From Paraburkholderia caribensis (GTDB lineage: Bacteria; Pseudomonadota; Gammaproteobacteria; Burkholderiales; Burkholderiaceae): a stretch of 64,000 nucleotides of DNA. Location of the stretch: the NCBI RefSeq assembly GCF_002902945.1, contig NZ_CP026103.1, positions 1,054,001-1,118,000 of the forward strand. The letters are read 5' to 3'. A program made the position numbers and the translations under genes. Shown piece after piece: positions 36,968-47,128 of the stretch (positions are counted from its first letter, which is position 1; every line of letters starts with the position of its first letter). The notes under the pieces were generated by a model. That model was not told the DNA's origin and made no database searches. It saw only the letters and a list, made by a program, of their open reading frames with translations.

Positions 36968-37995
36968 CGCGCGGCCTGTTGCGCGAAGCGAGGATTCACC
37001 GCGCCCGAATAGTCGGGCAGCACGTTCTGGATCGTGCCCTGCGTCTTCAGGAAGGCCGCCGTCGCCGCCAGCGATGCCGCCGCGCCCGACTGCTTGCCGC
37101 CGCCGAGCCACGTCGGCGACGCCTGTTCCGCGGGCGTCGGGAATGCGTACAACGCCAGGCTTGCGGGCACGTCGGCGGGCGCTGCGCCCGACTCCTGCGC
37201 GACAGCCTGCACTTCCTTCGACGCGGGCGTCCACGCCGCCTTGTGATCGCGATACTGCGCATCCGTTTCGGCCAGCACCTTGACGAGGCCCGTCATGAAC
37301 GCGGCATTGTCGCGCTCGAACTGGCGCGCGGCGACGAAGCCGTCGAACGTCGCCTTGCCCGATTCCTTCGCGACTTCGCCCGACGTGATCAGCACCTTGC
37401 CGTTCTGCTTGACCTTCGCGAGCACCGGGTCCCAGATGTACGTCGCGTCGATATTGCCGCGCTGCCACGCGGCCGCGACCTCGGGCGGGCGCAGGTTGAG
37501 GATCTTCACCGTCGACGGATCGACGCCCGCCTGCTGCAACGCGACGAGCGCATGGAAGTGCGACGTCGACACGAACGGCAGGCCGATCGTCTTGCCCTTC
37601 AGGTCGGCGAGCTTCGTCACGCCCGAGCCGTCGCGCGCGACGAGCGCTTCCGCGTCGTTGATGTTGTCGAGAATCCAGAACAGCGACAGGTCCACGCCCT
37701 GCGACAGCCCCGCCGCGATCGGGCTGGAACCCGCTTCGCCGAGCTGGATCGAGCCGGACGCGAGCGCGCGGATCACATCCGCGCCGCTGCCGAGCTTGCG
37801 GTACGTCACCTTGTAGCCGGTGGCTTTTTCGACGGCACCCGTGACCTGCGCGTAACGCCACGGCACGACCATGTCCTGATAGCCGATCACGACTTCGCGG
37901 GTGTCGGCGTGGGCGGGCGAGACGATCGCGGCCGACGCCACGACGAACGCGGCCGCGTGCAACGCGCGGCGCAGGAAAGAGAGAGTGTGGTTCAT
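36964..37995 (-). CDS. tauA: Taurine/sulfonate periplasmic binding protein
   Basis: 343 residues, signal peptide to about 30 (ending SPAHAD). The TauA-like fold shows [34 protein letters not shown] and GSSPIAAG. No tauD dioxygenase follows; a flavin monooxygenase is divergently encoded instead, so the imported compound may be another sulfonate or sulfur source. Confidence 0.9.
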   Translation of the reverse strand: MNHTLSFLRRALHAAAFVVASAAIVSPAHADTREVVIGYQDMVVPWRYAQVTGAVEKATGYKVTYRKLGSGADVIRALASGSIQLGEAGSSPIAAGLSQGVDLSLFWILDNINDAEALVARDGSGVTKLADLKGKTIGLPFVSTSHFHALVALQQAGVDPSTVKILNLRPPEVAAAWQRGNIDATYIWDPVLAKVKQNGKVLITSGEVAKESGKATFDGFVAARQFERDNAAFMTGLVKVLAETDAQYRDHKAAWTPASKEVQAVAQESGAAPADVPASLALYAFPTPAEQASPTWLGGGKQSGAAASLAATAAFLKTQGTIQNVLPDYSGAVNPRFAQQAAR

Positions 37996-38274
37996 CGGAA
38001 GATTGCGTGCTGGTTATGGAAACTGCATGAGGCTTCCGACTATAGGCACTTCTTGCCGCCGTCGTTCGAATGTTTCGTGCGTAGCAAATCACGCCGTTGC
38101 AGCTTTGCTTTTCATGCGGAAACAGCGAAAGCCGCTGATATCGCTGCACGGGCCGGTTTGTGCATTCGGCGAGCCGGATTTGCGCGCTTGCCGTATCGTA
38201 TTTCGCGCACGCTGCGCAATCCGCTCATTGCATTGCGCTTACCGCTTTTCACCTTTTCGGCAAGGGCTTCCATC

Positions 38275-39615
38275 ATGACCCGATCCCGTCAGTTGCATCT
38301 CGGCGCTTTCATGCGTCCCGTCAGCCTGCATACGGGCGCGTGGCGCTTTCCCGGCGCCTACCCCGACGCCAACTTCAACATCGCGCACCTCAAACGCTTC
38401 GTGCAGACGCTCGAACGCGCGTGCTTCGACGCATTCTTCATGGCCGATCATCTGGCCGTGCTCAACATGCCGCCCGCCGCGCTCAGGCGCAGCCACACCG
38501 TGACGTCGTTCGAGCCGCTGACGCTGCTCGCCGCGCTGTCGTCGGTGACGGAGCGCATCGGCCTGATCGCCACCTCGTCGACGACGTTCGACGAGCCATA
38601 CCACGTCGCGCGCCGTTTCGCTTCGCTCGATCATCTGAGCGGCGGGCGCGCCGGCTGGAATCTCGTGACCACCTCTAATCCCGATGCGGCGCTGAACTTC
38701 GGTCTCGAAGCGCATGTCGAGCACGGCGAGCGCTATCACCGCGCGCGCGAGTTCTACGACGTCGTAACAGGCCTGTGGGATAGCTGGGCCGACGACGCGT
38801 TTGTCCGCGACGTCGAAAGCGGCGTCTTTGTCGACACGGAGCGGATGCACGTGCTCGGCCACAAAGGCGAGCACCTGTCGGTGCGCGGGCCGCTGAACAT
38901 CGCGCGGCCGGTTCAGGGCTGGCCCGTCGTCGTGCAGGCGGGATCGTCGGAAGCGGGACGCCAGATCGCCGCCGAAACGGCCGACGCCGTGTTCACCGCG
39001 CCGCCCTCCCTCGCCGAAGGCCAGCGCTTCTACGCCGACGTGAAAAGCCGCGTCGAACGCGCGGGCCGCGACCCGGAGCATCTGAAGATTTTGCCGGGCG
39101 CGTTCGTGGTGGTCGGCGATAGCGTCGATGAAGCGCGCGAAAAGCGCGCGCTGCTCGATACTTTCGTGCACTACGACAGCGGCATCGCGTCGCTGTCAAT
39201 CGCGCTCGGCCACGACGTGTCGCAACTCGATCCGGATTCGCTGCTGCCCGAGATTCCCGAGAGCAATGCCAGCAAGAGTTCGCGGCAACGCGTCGTCGAT
39301 TGGGCGCGTCGCGACCAGTTGACCATCCGCCAGCTTGCGCAGCGCATCGGCGGTTATTCGGGGCTGGAGATGGTCGGCACGCCCGCGACCATCGCCGACC
39401 AGATGGAGCAATGGCTGACCGAGCGCGGCTCGGACGGTTTCAACGTGATGTTTCCGTATCTGCCCGGCGGCCTCGACGATTTCGCCGATAAAGTCGTGCC
39501 CGAGCTGCAACGGCGCGGCATTTTCCGGCGCGCGTACGAAGGCACGACGCTGCGCGACCATCTCGGCTTGCCGCGTCCCGAAAACCGTTTCTTCACGCAG
39601 CGCGGCGCGAGCTAG
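38275..39615 (+). CDS. LLM-class flavin-dependent monooxygenase (NtaA/SnaA/DszA type)
   Basis: 446 residues from the ATG at 38275. Features of the two-component FMN monooxygenases: HLGAFMRPVSLHTGAWR, ERIGLIATSSTTFDEPYHVA, SGGRAGWNLVTTSN and VVVQAGSSEAGRQ. It needs reduced flavin from a separate reductase, none of which is adjacent. Divergent from tauABC, which suggests oxidative cleavage of an imported sulfur compound. The long open frame upstream is antisense to tauA. Its stop codon overlaps that of the convergent LysR gene. Confidence 0.9.
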   Translation: MTRSRQLHLGAFMRPVSLHTGAWRFPGAYPDANFNIAHLKRFVQTLERACFDAFFMADHLAVLNMPPAALRRSHTVTSFEPLTLLAALSSVTERIGLIATSSTTFDEPYHVARRFASLDHLSGGRAGWNLVTTSNPDAALNFGLEAHVEHGERYHRAREFYDVVTGLWDSWADDAFVRDVESGVFVDTERMHVLGHKGEHLSVRGPLNIARPVQGWPVVVQAGSSEAGRQIAAETADAVFTAPPSLAEGQRFYADVKSRVERAGRDPEHLKILPGAFVVVGDSVDEAREKRALLDTFVHYDSGIASLSIALGHDVSQLDPDSLLPEIPESNASKSSRQRVVDWARRDQLTIRQLAQRIGGYSGLEMVGTPATIADQMEQWLTERGSDGFNVMFPYLPGGLDDFADKVVPELQRRGIFRRAYEGTTLRDHLGLPRPENRFFTQRGAS

Positions 39616-40460
39616 ACGGGCACCGCCTCGCGCAGGAAATCCACCAGCGCCGACTGCACCGCGTTCATCGCGCCGCCAGCGCCGACGAGCGCGAGCTCGG
39701 TGGGCGGCAGACGCGGCAGGTCGAAGCACACGCTATGCTCGGGCAGCACGGCCGTGGTGGGCAGCACGGTAATGCCGAGGCCCGAAGCAACGGCCGCCTG
39801 AATGCCCGTCAGGCTATGGCTGCCGAACGCGACGCGCCAGCTTCGCTGCGAATGATCGAGACTGCGGATCGCGCGCTTGCGGTACACGCAGCCTTGCGGA
39901 AACAACGCCAGCGGAATCGGCTCGCCGTCCTCGGGCGGCACTTCGATCATGCGCCCGCGCACCCACACGAGCGTTTCGGGCCACGATGCGAGACATGGCC
40001 CGCTGCCCGGCTCGCGTTTGACGAGCGCAATCTCGATCTCGCCGCCCGACAGCTTGCGGTGCAGATCGGCGCTCATGCCCGCGACCGTTTCGAGCCGCGC
40101 TTCGGGCCGCGCCTTGACGAAGCCCGACAAGATCGACGCCATGCGCTTCGCGTCGAAGTCTTCTGGCACGCCGATACGGATCGGCGTGCGCCAGACGTCG
40201 CTCGCGAGCGCGTCTTGCGCCTCCTGCGAGAGCGCGATCAGACGGCGCGCATATTGCGTGAGCAGCTCGCCGTGCTCGGTCGCGGTCACCAGGTTGCCCG
40301 TGCGGTCCCGCATCAGCAGCGTGCGGCCAACCAGTTCCTCGAGGCGCCGCACCTGCTGGCTGACCGTCGACTGGGTGCGGTGCACGCGCTCGCCGGCCCG
40401 TGTGAAGCTGCCTTCGTCCACCACGCAAACCAGCGTCTTCAGAAGTTCGAGATCGAGCAT
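39612..40460 (-). CDS. LysR-family transcriptional regulator
   Basis: 282 residues. N-terminal HTH (SFTRAGERVHRTQSTVSQQV) and substrate domain from about 90. Divergent from the HAD/aldolase gene pair, the likely target. Its TAG stop lies in the palindromic CTAG (39612-39615), which also gives the stop of the LLM gene on the other strand. Confidence 0.9.
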   Translation of the reverse strand: MLDLELLKTLVCVVDEGSFTRAGERVHRTQSTVSQQVRRLEELVGRTLLMRDRTGNLVTATEHGELLTQYARRLIALSQEAQDALASDVWRTPIRIGVPEDFDAKRMASILSGFVKARPEARLETVAGMSADLHRKLSGGEIEIALVKREPGSGPCLASWPETLVWVRGRMIEVPPEDGEPIPLALFPQGCVYRKRAIRSLDHSQRSWRVAFGSHSLTGIQAAVASGLGITVLPTTAVLPEHSVCFDLPRLPPTELALVGAGGAMNAVQSALVDFLREAVPV

Positions 40461-40577
40461 GGCGAAGGCCTCATATTTACGTTTCCACTGAGCATGCCAT
40501 TTTAATTTAATTTCCCAATATGCAACTCGCGGCTTAGTCTGTGTTCCCTATCGACATCCATGAACAAGGAACCGCTC

Positions 40578-41282
40578 ATGTCACTCGGCAACACACCGCG
40601 CCCGTCGTGGCTGACCTTCGACTGCTACGGCACGCTGATTCAATGGGACGAAGGGCTGCTGGACGCCGTCACCGCGATCCTCGCGGGCAAGCAAGCCGCC
40701 GCGATCGATCCGCGTGCGTTCATCGCCGTCTACGACAGGCACGAGCACGCGCTGGAGCAGACGCCACCGCACCGCTCGTTCCGCGAAGTCGCGGGCCACG
40801 CGCTGCGCATCGCGCTGGAGGAATTCGATCTGCGCGCCGACGACAACGACATCCGCCTGCTGACCAGCCGCATCTCCGCGATGCCGCCCTTCCCCGAAGT
40901 GACGGGCACGCTGCACGCGCTGAAGGAAGCGGGCTACCGGCTGTGCATCGTGTCGAATACCGACGACGACGTGATCGCCGGCAACGTCGCGCAGCTTGGC
41001 GGCTATATCGACCGCGTGATTACCGCGCAGCAGGCAGGCGCCTACAAACCCGACCGGCGGCTTTTCGACTATGCTCACGAACAGCTAGGCGTATCGCGCG
41101 ACGACGTGGTGCATATCTGCGCAAGCCCGCATCTGGATCACGCGGCGGCGCGCGACATCGGCTTTCGCTGCGTGTGGATAGACCGCGGCACGGGCCGCCA
41201 GCGTCTGCCCGACTACACGCCCGACGCCACGCTTGCGACGCTCGACCGGGTGCCGCCGCTGTTCGCGTCGCTCGGCTGGTGA
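40578..41282 (+). CDS. HAD-superfamily hydrolase, haloacid dehalogenase type II-like
   Basis: 234 residues from the ATG at 40578, preceded by CAAGGAACC; an ATG 18 bp upstream is less well placed. Motif I FDCYGTLIQWD, motif II VSNTDDD, motif III lysine in GAYKPDRRLF, motif IV ICASPHLDHAAA with the Asp. The family includes L-2-haloacid dehalogenases and phosphatases. The neighbouring aldolase suggests a phosphatase or salvage role as much as true dehalogenation. Confidence 0.85.
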   Translation: MSLGNTPRPSWLTFDCYGTLIQWDEGLLDAVTAILAGKQAAAIDPRAFIAVYDRHEHALEQTPPHRSFREVAGHALRIALEEFDLRADDNDIRLLTSRISAMPPFPEVTGTLHALKEAGYRLCIVSNTDDDVIAGNVAQLGGYIDRVITAQQAGAYKPDRRLFDYAHEQLGVSRDDVVHICASPHLDHAAARDIGFRCVWIDRGTGRQRLPDYTPDATLATLDRVPPLFASLGW

Positions 41283-41301
41283 AACGTGCAAAGGACCTGT
41301 C

Positions 41302-42087
41302 ATGGCACATACGCTCAACGTCAATACGGCCGCTGTCGCGCGTCGCGCCGCGCTCGACTCCGACGCGGTGCACACGGCCCGCATCGAACTGGCCGCGTGT
41401 TTTCAGCTCGCCGCGCAGCATGGCCTTGAAGAAGGCGTGTGCAATCATTTTTCCGCTGTCGTGCCGGGACATGACGATCTGTTCTTCGTCAATCCGTATG
41501 GCTTCGCGTTTTCGGAAGTCACCGCGTCGCGCCTGCTGGTCTGCGATTTCGACGGCAACGTGATCGAAGGCGACGGCAGCCCGGAAGCGACCGCGTTCTA
41601 CATACACGCGCAGTTGCATCGGGCCATGCCGCGCGTGAAGGCCGCGTTTCATACGCATATGCCGAACGCGACCGCGTTGTGTCTGATCGAAGGACCGCCG
41701 CTGTTGTGGCTCGGACAAACGGCGCTGAAGTTCTACGGCCGCGCCGCCGTCGACGAGCACTACAACGGCCTCGCGCTCGATACATCCGAGGGCGACCGCA
41801 TCGCGGCTGCCATGGGCGACGCGGACATCCTGTTTCTGAAGAACCACGGCGTGATGGTGGCGGGCGCAAGCATCGCCGAGGCGTGGGACGATCTGTATTA
41901 CCTGGAGCGCGCCGCCGAAGTGCAACTCAAGGCGATGCAGAGCAACCGTCCGCTCAAGGCCGTGCCGCACGAGATCGCGCAGCGCGCGTACGAGCAGATG
42001 CGTCTGGGCGACAAGGAAAGCGCGCGGGCGCACCTCGACAGCGGCATACGGCGTCTGCGCGACGCGGGCAACCGCTTCGAGACATGA
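41302..42087 (+). CDS. Class II aldolase/adducin family protein
   Basis: 261 residues from the ATG at 41302 behind AAAGGACCTGTC. Zinc ligands expected for the family are visible in FHTHMPNATA and LKNHGVMVAG; EEGVCNHFSAVVPGH gives the N-terminal catalytic region. Members are sugar-phosphate aldolases or decarboxylases. It lies 19 bp after the HAD gene, so they are probably one unit. The substrate is unknown. Confidence 0.87.
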   Translation: MAHTLNVNTAAVARRAALDSDAVHTARIELAACFQLAAQHGLEEGVCNHFSAVVPGHDDLFFVNPYGFAFSEVTASRLLVCDFDGNVIEGDGSPEATAFYIHAQLHRAMPRVKAAFHTHMPNATALCLIEGPPLLWLGQTALKFYGRAAVDEHYNGLALDTSEGDRIAAAMGDADILFLKNHGVMVAGASIAEAWDDLYYLERAAEVQLKAMQSNRPLKAVPHEIAQRAYEQMRLGDKESARAHLDSGIRRLRDAGNRFET

Positions 42088-42112
42088 AGCACGCGAGCCA
42101 CCCTCGCCGCCG

Positions 42113-45100
42113 CTACACCTGACGCGCGACGTGATCGGTGATCCGCCGCAGCTGCTGCAGCATCTGCTCGCCCGATGCCATGTAGAGCGCGCGGTCGCCC
42201 GTCAGCACGCTGGCGCGAAACGTCTGCAGCGCATGCTTCAGCGGTTCGTACCTGAGCACGGACGCCGCGCCGTCCACGCGATGAATCCACTGCCGCAAGA
42301 CATCCGGCCCGGCTTCGCCGAGCATGCCTTCGAGCTCGTCGGCATCCGTCGTCATGGTCTGGACGATGATGTCTATCAGCTTCTCGTCGCGCCCCGTACT
42401 GCCGAAGCTCCGATTGATCGCGTCCCAGTCGAGATCGGGCAGCTCGCCTGGCTGCGCCGCTGCGGCAGGTCCCGGCGCATGAGGCGTGACGCGCGGCGCG
42501 TCCACCGGCGACGCGGGCCGTCCGTCGCTCGCCAACGCGCAGTGCCCCTGCAGGCACTGCGGCGCGAACCGGGTGAGGCACGCAAGCAGGTCGTTGAGCT
42601 TGGCCGGCTTGTACAGGCATTCGTCCATGCCGGCGGCCAGGCACTCGTCGCGCTCTTCCCGCCCCACGCTCGCCGTCAGTCCGACGATGGGCATGCGACG
42701 TGCGTCACCCGTCCGTTCGCGCACGCGGGTTGCCAGTGTGTAGCCGTCCATCTCGGGCATGTGACAGTCGGTGATGAGCAGCGCATAGTCCGCCGACGCG
42801 ATCGCCTTCAGCGCCTGCACGCCGTCTTCGACGGTGTCGCACGTGCAGCCGAGCAGTTCCAGTTGCTGCCGCAGCAGATGCCGGTTGATCGCGTTGTCTT
42901 CGGCGATCAGGATGAGCGCGTGATCGCGCAGCGCATCGGCGCGGCTGCGCGGCGCGGCGGGCGCGAGCGCCGATGCCGCGGATTCCAGTCCCAGTTCGGC
43001 GTCCCCGTGCAAGACCGCATTGCATACGGCAGCCACGCCGCCGAGCGTCACGGGATACACGCAGAGGTAGCAGACCTCGCCCATGCGGTCATACCCGCTG
43101 GATTTGGTGACTGCAGTCGTGGGAACGACGGGAATGCCGCCCACCTGCATCTGAACCGCGCTTTTCGGCGTGCCCTGCACGAGTGGTGGATTCGCCGGCG
43201 GGCTTTGCGCTGTCAGCTGGTCGTCGATAATCAGCCGGCAGTCCGCCGGCAAGCTATCCGGGGAAAGCGCTGCATCAGGATCGAGGATCGCCACCGTGCC
43301 GCCGAAAGTTTGCAGCGCCTGAGTCAGGCTGCGCAGCACAGACGCTTCGCGAACACGCAGACCGACGGTGATCCCAGCCAGCGGATAGCTCTGAAACCTG
43401 CTTTGGTTCACTTCCAGCGGAATGCGGAACTCCACCTGTGTGCCGCGCCCCACCTCGCCTGACATGCCGATGGTGCCGCCGAGCATGGCCACCAGCCGCC
43501 GTGAAATCGTCAAGCCAAGACCTGTGCCGCCAAAGCGGCGTGTCGTCGAGGCTTCGGCCTGCACGAACGGCTGAAAGAGGCGCGCCCGCTGATCCGGGCT
43601 GATGCCGATTCCCGTGTCGCTCACGCGCCAGACAATGGTTTGCCTGCCGTCGCCTTCGTGGCCTTCGTTGCCTTCATTGGTTTCGCCCGCGAGTTCGACG
43701 TCGAGTCTGATACTGCCTTCCGAGGTGAACTTGATCGCGTTGCTGAGCAGGTTGAAGAGAATCTGCCGTAGCCGCACGCCGTCGCTCCACACCACGGGCG
43801 CAATCGCCGCGTCGATGCACAGCACCAGTTTCAGCCGCTTCTCCTGGGCGCGCCAGAAAAACAGCGCGAACGTGCTCGTGCACAGATCGCGGATATCGAC
43901 AGGCCCCCGCTCCAGCGCGATCTTGCCGGCTTCGATCTTCGAGTAATCGAGAATGTCGTTGAGAATTTGCAGCAGCGATTCGGCCGCCTGCGAGATCAGC
44001 TTCACCTTGACCGCCTGGTCGGGGCGCAGGTTGCTGTGCGCGAGCAGTTCGATCAGTCCCAGCACGGCGCTCATCGGCGTGCGTATTTCATGGCTCATCG
44101 CCGCGAGAAACTCGCTCTTCGCGCGCGACGCCTGCTGCGCCGCATCGCGCGCCTCGGCCAGCGCGACGGCATGCTGATGCTGTTCTTCGGCGTCGCTCCA
44201 GTAACCGTTCCAGACGAGATCGCCCTGCTCGACCCGATGCGGCACGGCGTGCAGCCGGGTCCACCGGTACGCGCCGTGGCGCTGCACGCGCAGTTCGCGG
44301 CTCACGGGCGCGAGTGTGTGCATGGCGTTGCGCGCCTCGCGTTCGAGATCGGCGCGGTCGTCGGGATGCACGGAGGCGAGCACCGACCCCGGGCTCGCTT
44401 GCAGTTCGGCGCTGGTCTTGCCGAACATGTCGACGGTATTGCCGCTCAGCCAGAGAATCTTCGAGCCCCCGCCGTTGCCCTGCCGATACTGAAACGCCGT
44501 CGCCGGCAACTGGCTGGTGACGTCGATCAGCCGCAACTCCGCTTCGCGCCGTTCCCGCGCTTCCTTGTGCAGCACGCGGCGCGAGCGCCACAGCACGGCG
44601 ATCACGGCCAGCAGCGCCAGCGCAATGGGTGCGAAGCGCATGGCGATATCTTTCCACGACGGCCCAAGCTCGTAGTTCGCGCCGAAGTAGCGGTTCTGGA
44701 TCGCGAGCCGCTCGGTGTCGGGCAAGGCCGCCAGCGCGCGGTCGATCAGCGGCATGAGCCGGACAGCCAGCTTCGGCGCGACGGCAAAGCCCGTCTGCAG
44801 CGCCGCGCCGCCCGAGCCGACGATGCGCAGATTGCCGCCATGCATGCGCTGCAGCATGTAGTGGGCCGTCGCCAGGTCGTCGACGTAGAGATCGGCGTTC
44901 CCCTCGGCGACCGCGTTCATGCCCGCCGCCACGTCGGGCACCACCACGATGCGCGCTTTCGGCGCCGCCGCCATCACCAGCCCGCGTAGACCGCCGCCCT
45001 CCGTCACGGCCACCCGTTTGCTGTCGAGATCGCGCATCTGCGACAACGCAGGCGCGTCGATGCGGCCCACGGCGACCACCGGAAACGTCGCATAGGGGCG

Positions 45101-46192
45101 CGACACCGGCACGCCGCGCAAGGCGGGATCGCGCAGAATCGCGACGGCGTTCATATCCAGATCCCCTGCCTGCAACGCATCGACGGCGGCGTCGAGGCTC
45201 GCCTCATGGGCGCGTATGAAGCTGATCCCCAGCTGGTTCGACAGATAGCGCAGATAGTCCTGCGCCATGCCGTGCGTCTGGCCGCTGTCGTCGACGTAGC
45301 TGTAGGGCGGAAGCCCGTTGTCCACGGCCACGCGCAGCGGCGGCAGCGTACGCAGCCACGCGCGCTCGTCGTCAGTGAGAAAAAACGGCCCGGCGGTTTC
45401 CCTGGAGATCGGACCCGCGCTCATCCAGCGGCTCAGAATGCGTTGACGCACGTCGTCAGGCAGCGCGCCGAGCCGCTCGTCGATGCTGTCGCGCAGCGCC
45501 TTGCGCGAATGAGGGAAGCCGAAATGGATGCTGCTTTCCGTCTCGCGGTAGCGGTTGATTTCCGCCAGTCCGGCGAACTCCGGCTGCGACAGCAGATAGT
45601 CGGCGACGGGCAGCAGCGTGATCAACACATCCGCCTGCTTGCGCTGCACGGCGCGCAAGCCCTCCTGTTCACTGCGCACTTGCACGAACGTCGCATCGGG
45701 ATAGCGCTCGCGGGACACCTGCTCGATATACGTGCCCACTTCCACGGCGATGCGCTTGCCGGTCAGTCGAGGCGCTGTGCCATTGCGCGCCGCCTCCGCC
45801 GCGCGCCCGACCACGACGAAATCGGCATCGAAATAGGGCTGCGACAGCAGCAGACAGCGCCGCGCGACGATGGGCATTTGCACGGTGAGCACGACGTCGA
45901 TGGAGCCGGCGCAGGCCGCCGCCGTCACCGACTGCTGATCGGGGAAAGTCACGACCCGCACTTGCGCGGACGGGTCGAGCGTGGCTTTCAGAATATCGAC
46001 CGCAGCGCCGGAAAGCTGGCCGTCATTGACAATCGTGATGGGCGGCAGGCCGCCTCCCCCGACGCCCACCGTGACAACGGAGGGCGGACGCTCGTGGGGC
46101 GGCTTCTGCGCAACGCTATCGGCCGATGCTGCCGCGAGCATCGCGCCCAGGAGCCAGCACAGTTTGATACAACAGTTCCGCATAGTGTTCAT
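42113..46192 (-). CDS. BvgS/EvgS-like hybrid sensor histidine kinase
   Basis: 1359 residues. Signal peptide about 1-28; two tandem periplasmic SBP_bac_3 (venus-flytrap) domains about 40-270 and 285-515; one membrane segment (FAPIALALLAVIAVLW); PAS domain; HisKA with the phospho-His in MSHEIRTPMSAVLG; HATPase with NLLSNAIKF, DTGIGIS and GTGLGL; receiver domain with phospho-Asp in ITDCHMPEMDG; and a C-terminal HPt domain with His in WIHRVDGAA. All phosphorelay residues are present. No response regulator is adjacent, so the partner lies elsewhere. Ligand unknown. Confidence 0.95.
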   Translation of the reverse strand: MNTMRNCCIKLCWLLGAMLAAASADSVAQKPPHERPPSVVTVGVGGGGLPPITIVNDGQLSGAAVDILKATLDPSAQVRVVTFPDQQSVTAAACAGSIDVVLTVQMPIVARRCLLLSQPYFDADFVVVGRAAEAARNGTAPRLTGKRIAVEVGTYIEQVSRERYPDATFVQVRSEQEGLRAVQRKQADVLITLLPVADYLLSQPEFAGLAEINRYRETESSIHFGFPHSRKALRDSIDERLGALPDDVRQRILSRWMSAGPISRETAGPFFLTDDERAWLRTLPPLRVAVDNGLPPYSYVDDSGQTHGMAQDYLRYLSNQLGISFIRAHEASLDAAVDALQAGDLDMNAVAILRDPALRGVPVSRPYATFPVVAVGRIDAPALSQMRDLDSKRVAVTEGGGLRGLVMAAAPKARIVVVPDVAAGMNAVAEGNADLYVDDLATAHYMLQRMHGGNLRIVGSGGAALQTGFAVAPKLAVRLMPLIDRALAALPDTERLAIQNRYFGANYELGPSWKDIAMRFAPIALALLAVIAVLWRSRRVLHKEARERREAELRLIDVTSQLPATAFQYRQGNGGGSKILWLSGNTVDMFGKTSAELQASPGSVLASVHPDDRADLEREARNAMHTLAPVSRELRVQRHGAYRWTRLHAVPHRVEQGDLVWNGYWSDAEEQHQHAVALAEARDAAQQASRAKSEFLAAMSHEIRTPMSAVLGLIELLAHSNLRPDQAVKVKLISQAAESLLQILNDILDYSKIEAGKIALERGPVDIRDLCTSTFALFFWRAQEKRLKLVLCIDAAIAPVVWSDGVRLRQILFNLLSNAIKFTSEGSIRLDVELAGETNEGNEGHEGDGRQTIVWRVSDTGIGISPDQRARLFQPFVQAEASTTRRFGGTGLGLTISRRLVAMLGGTIGMSGEVGRGTQVEFRIPLEVNQSRFQSYPLAGITVGLRVREASVLRSLTQALQTFGGTVAILDPDAALSPDSLPADCRLIIDDQLTAQSPPANPPLVQGTPKSAVQMQVGGIPVVPTTAVTKSSGYDRMGEVCYLCVYPVTLGGVAAVCNAVLHGDAELGLESAASALAPAAPRSRADALRDHALILIAEDNAINRHLLRQQLELLGCTCDTVEDGVQALKAIASADYALLITDCHMPEMDGYTLATRVRERTGDARRMPIVGLTASVGREERDECLAAGMDECLYKPAKLNDLLACLTRFAPQCLQGHCALASDGRPASPVDAPRVTPHAPGPAAAAQPGELPDLDWDAINRSFGSTGRDEKLIDIIVQTMTTDADELEGMLGEAGPDVLRQWIHRVDGAASVLRYEPLKHALQTFRASVLTGDRALYMASGEQMLQQLRRITDHVARQV

Positions 46193-46306
46193 GGAAGGCG
46201 GGCGCTGACGTCACGTTGGTCAATCCATGATAGTGCCCCGACAGCGTGTTCGGGACCCGCCTTGCAAAGGCTAGCGCGCAAGCGATAAAACACGCGCACA
46301 GGCGGC

Positions 46307-47074
46307 TCAGGCCAGTTCGACCGTCACGTCGTCCAGCGCGCGAAACGGCGCGAGCAGCGCGTCGTCGGCCGTGGCGGACGTAATCAGCCGCCAGTCGCGT
46401 TGCAGCGGCGTCCAGTGCTGCTGGCGCGCGCGGCCGAGCTTGTCGGAATCGGCGAGCACGATGATTTCCGCTGCACGCGACACGATGCACTCCTTCAGAT
46501 ACGCCTGCTGCGCCGACGCTTCGCACAGGCCGAAGCCGGCGACCACGCCGTCGGCGCCGAGAAACGCGCAATCGACGGTCAAGCGGCTGAGGATGAGTTC
46601 CGCCAGCGGCCCGAGCGTGCTCATGCTGGAGCCGCGCAGCTCGCCGCCGATCAGCGTGAGCCGCACGCCCGGCGCATTGGCGAGCGCCGTGACCGCGAGC
46701 AGATTGTTGGTGACCACATGCAGTTCTTCACGGGTGGACAGATGCCACGCGAGACTGGCGCAGGTCGTGCCGCCGTCGAGCAATACCGTGTCGCCGTCGC
46801 GCACATGCAGCGCGGCTGCCTGCGCGATCGCTTCCTTCTGTTCGCGCTGCGCGGCCTTGCGTTCCTCGAGCGATGCTTCCGGTTCATGTACGCCGACCAG
46901 CGCGGTCGCGCCGCCATAGGTGCGCACCAGGCGCTTCTGTTTTGCCAGCGTCGTCAGGTCACGCCGGATCGTTGCTTCCGACACGTTCAGCGCCGCGCAC
47001 AACTGTTCGACGTTGGCGTCGCGCGTGCGGACGAGTTCGAGAATCGCCTGATGACGGTCGGTCGTTTTCTTCAC
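46307..47074 (-). CDS. DeoR-family transcriptional regulator
   Basis: 255 residues from a GTG at 47074 (KKTTDRHQAILELV). DeoR HTH with NVEQLCAALNVSEATIRRDL, then the sugar-phosphate-sensing domain (LLDGGTTCASLAWHL). The last gene of the permease-kinase-dehydrogenase operon; it probably regulates that operon in response to a phosphorylated intermediate, through palindromes at 50520-50564. Confidence 0.9.
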   Translation of the reverse strand: MKKTTDRHQAILELVRTRDANVEQLCAALNVSEATIRRDLTTLAKQKRLVRTYGGATALVGVHEPEASLEERKAAQREQKEAIAQAAALHVRDGDTVLLDGGTTCASLAWHLSTREELHVVTNNLLAVTALANAPGVRLTLIGGELRGSSMSTLGPLAELILSRLTVDCAFLGADGVVAGFGLCEASAQQAYLKECIVSRAAEIIVLADSDKLGRARQQHWTPLQRDWRLITSATADDALLAPFRALDDVTVELA

Positions 47075-47128
47075 GTTTCTCGAGAGTCTGGGAAGGGGGC
47101 TCGATCTTACACCAGCCCCTTTTGGCAA

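Noticed and set aside
36979..38274. Open frame extending the LLM monooxygenase upstream by more than 400 codons
   Set aside because: This stretch is antisense to tauA; similarity to LLM enzymes begins at the ATG at 38275.
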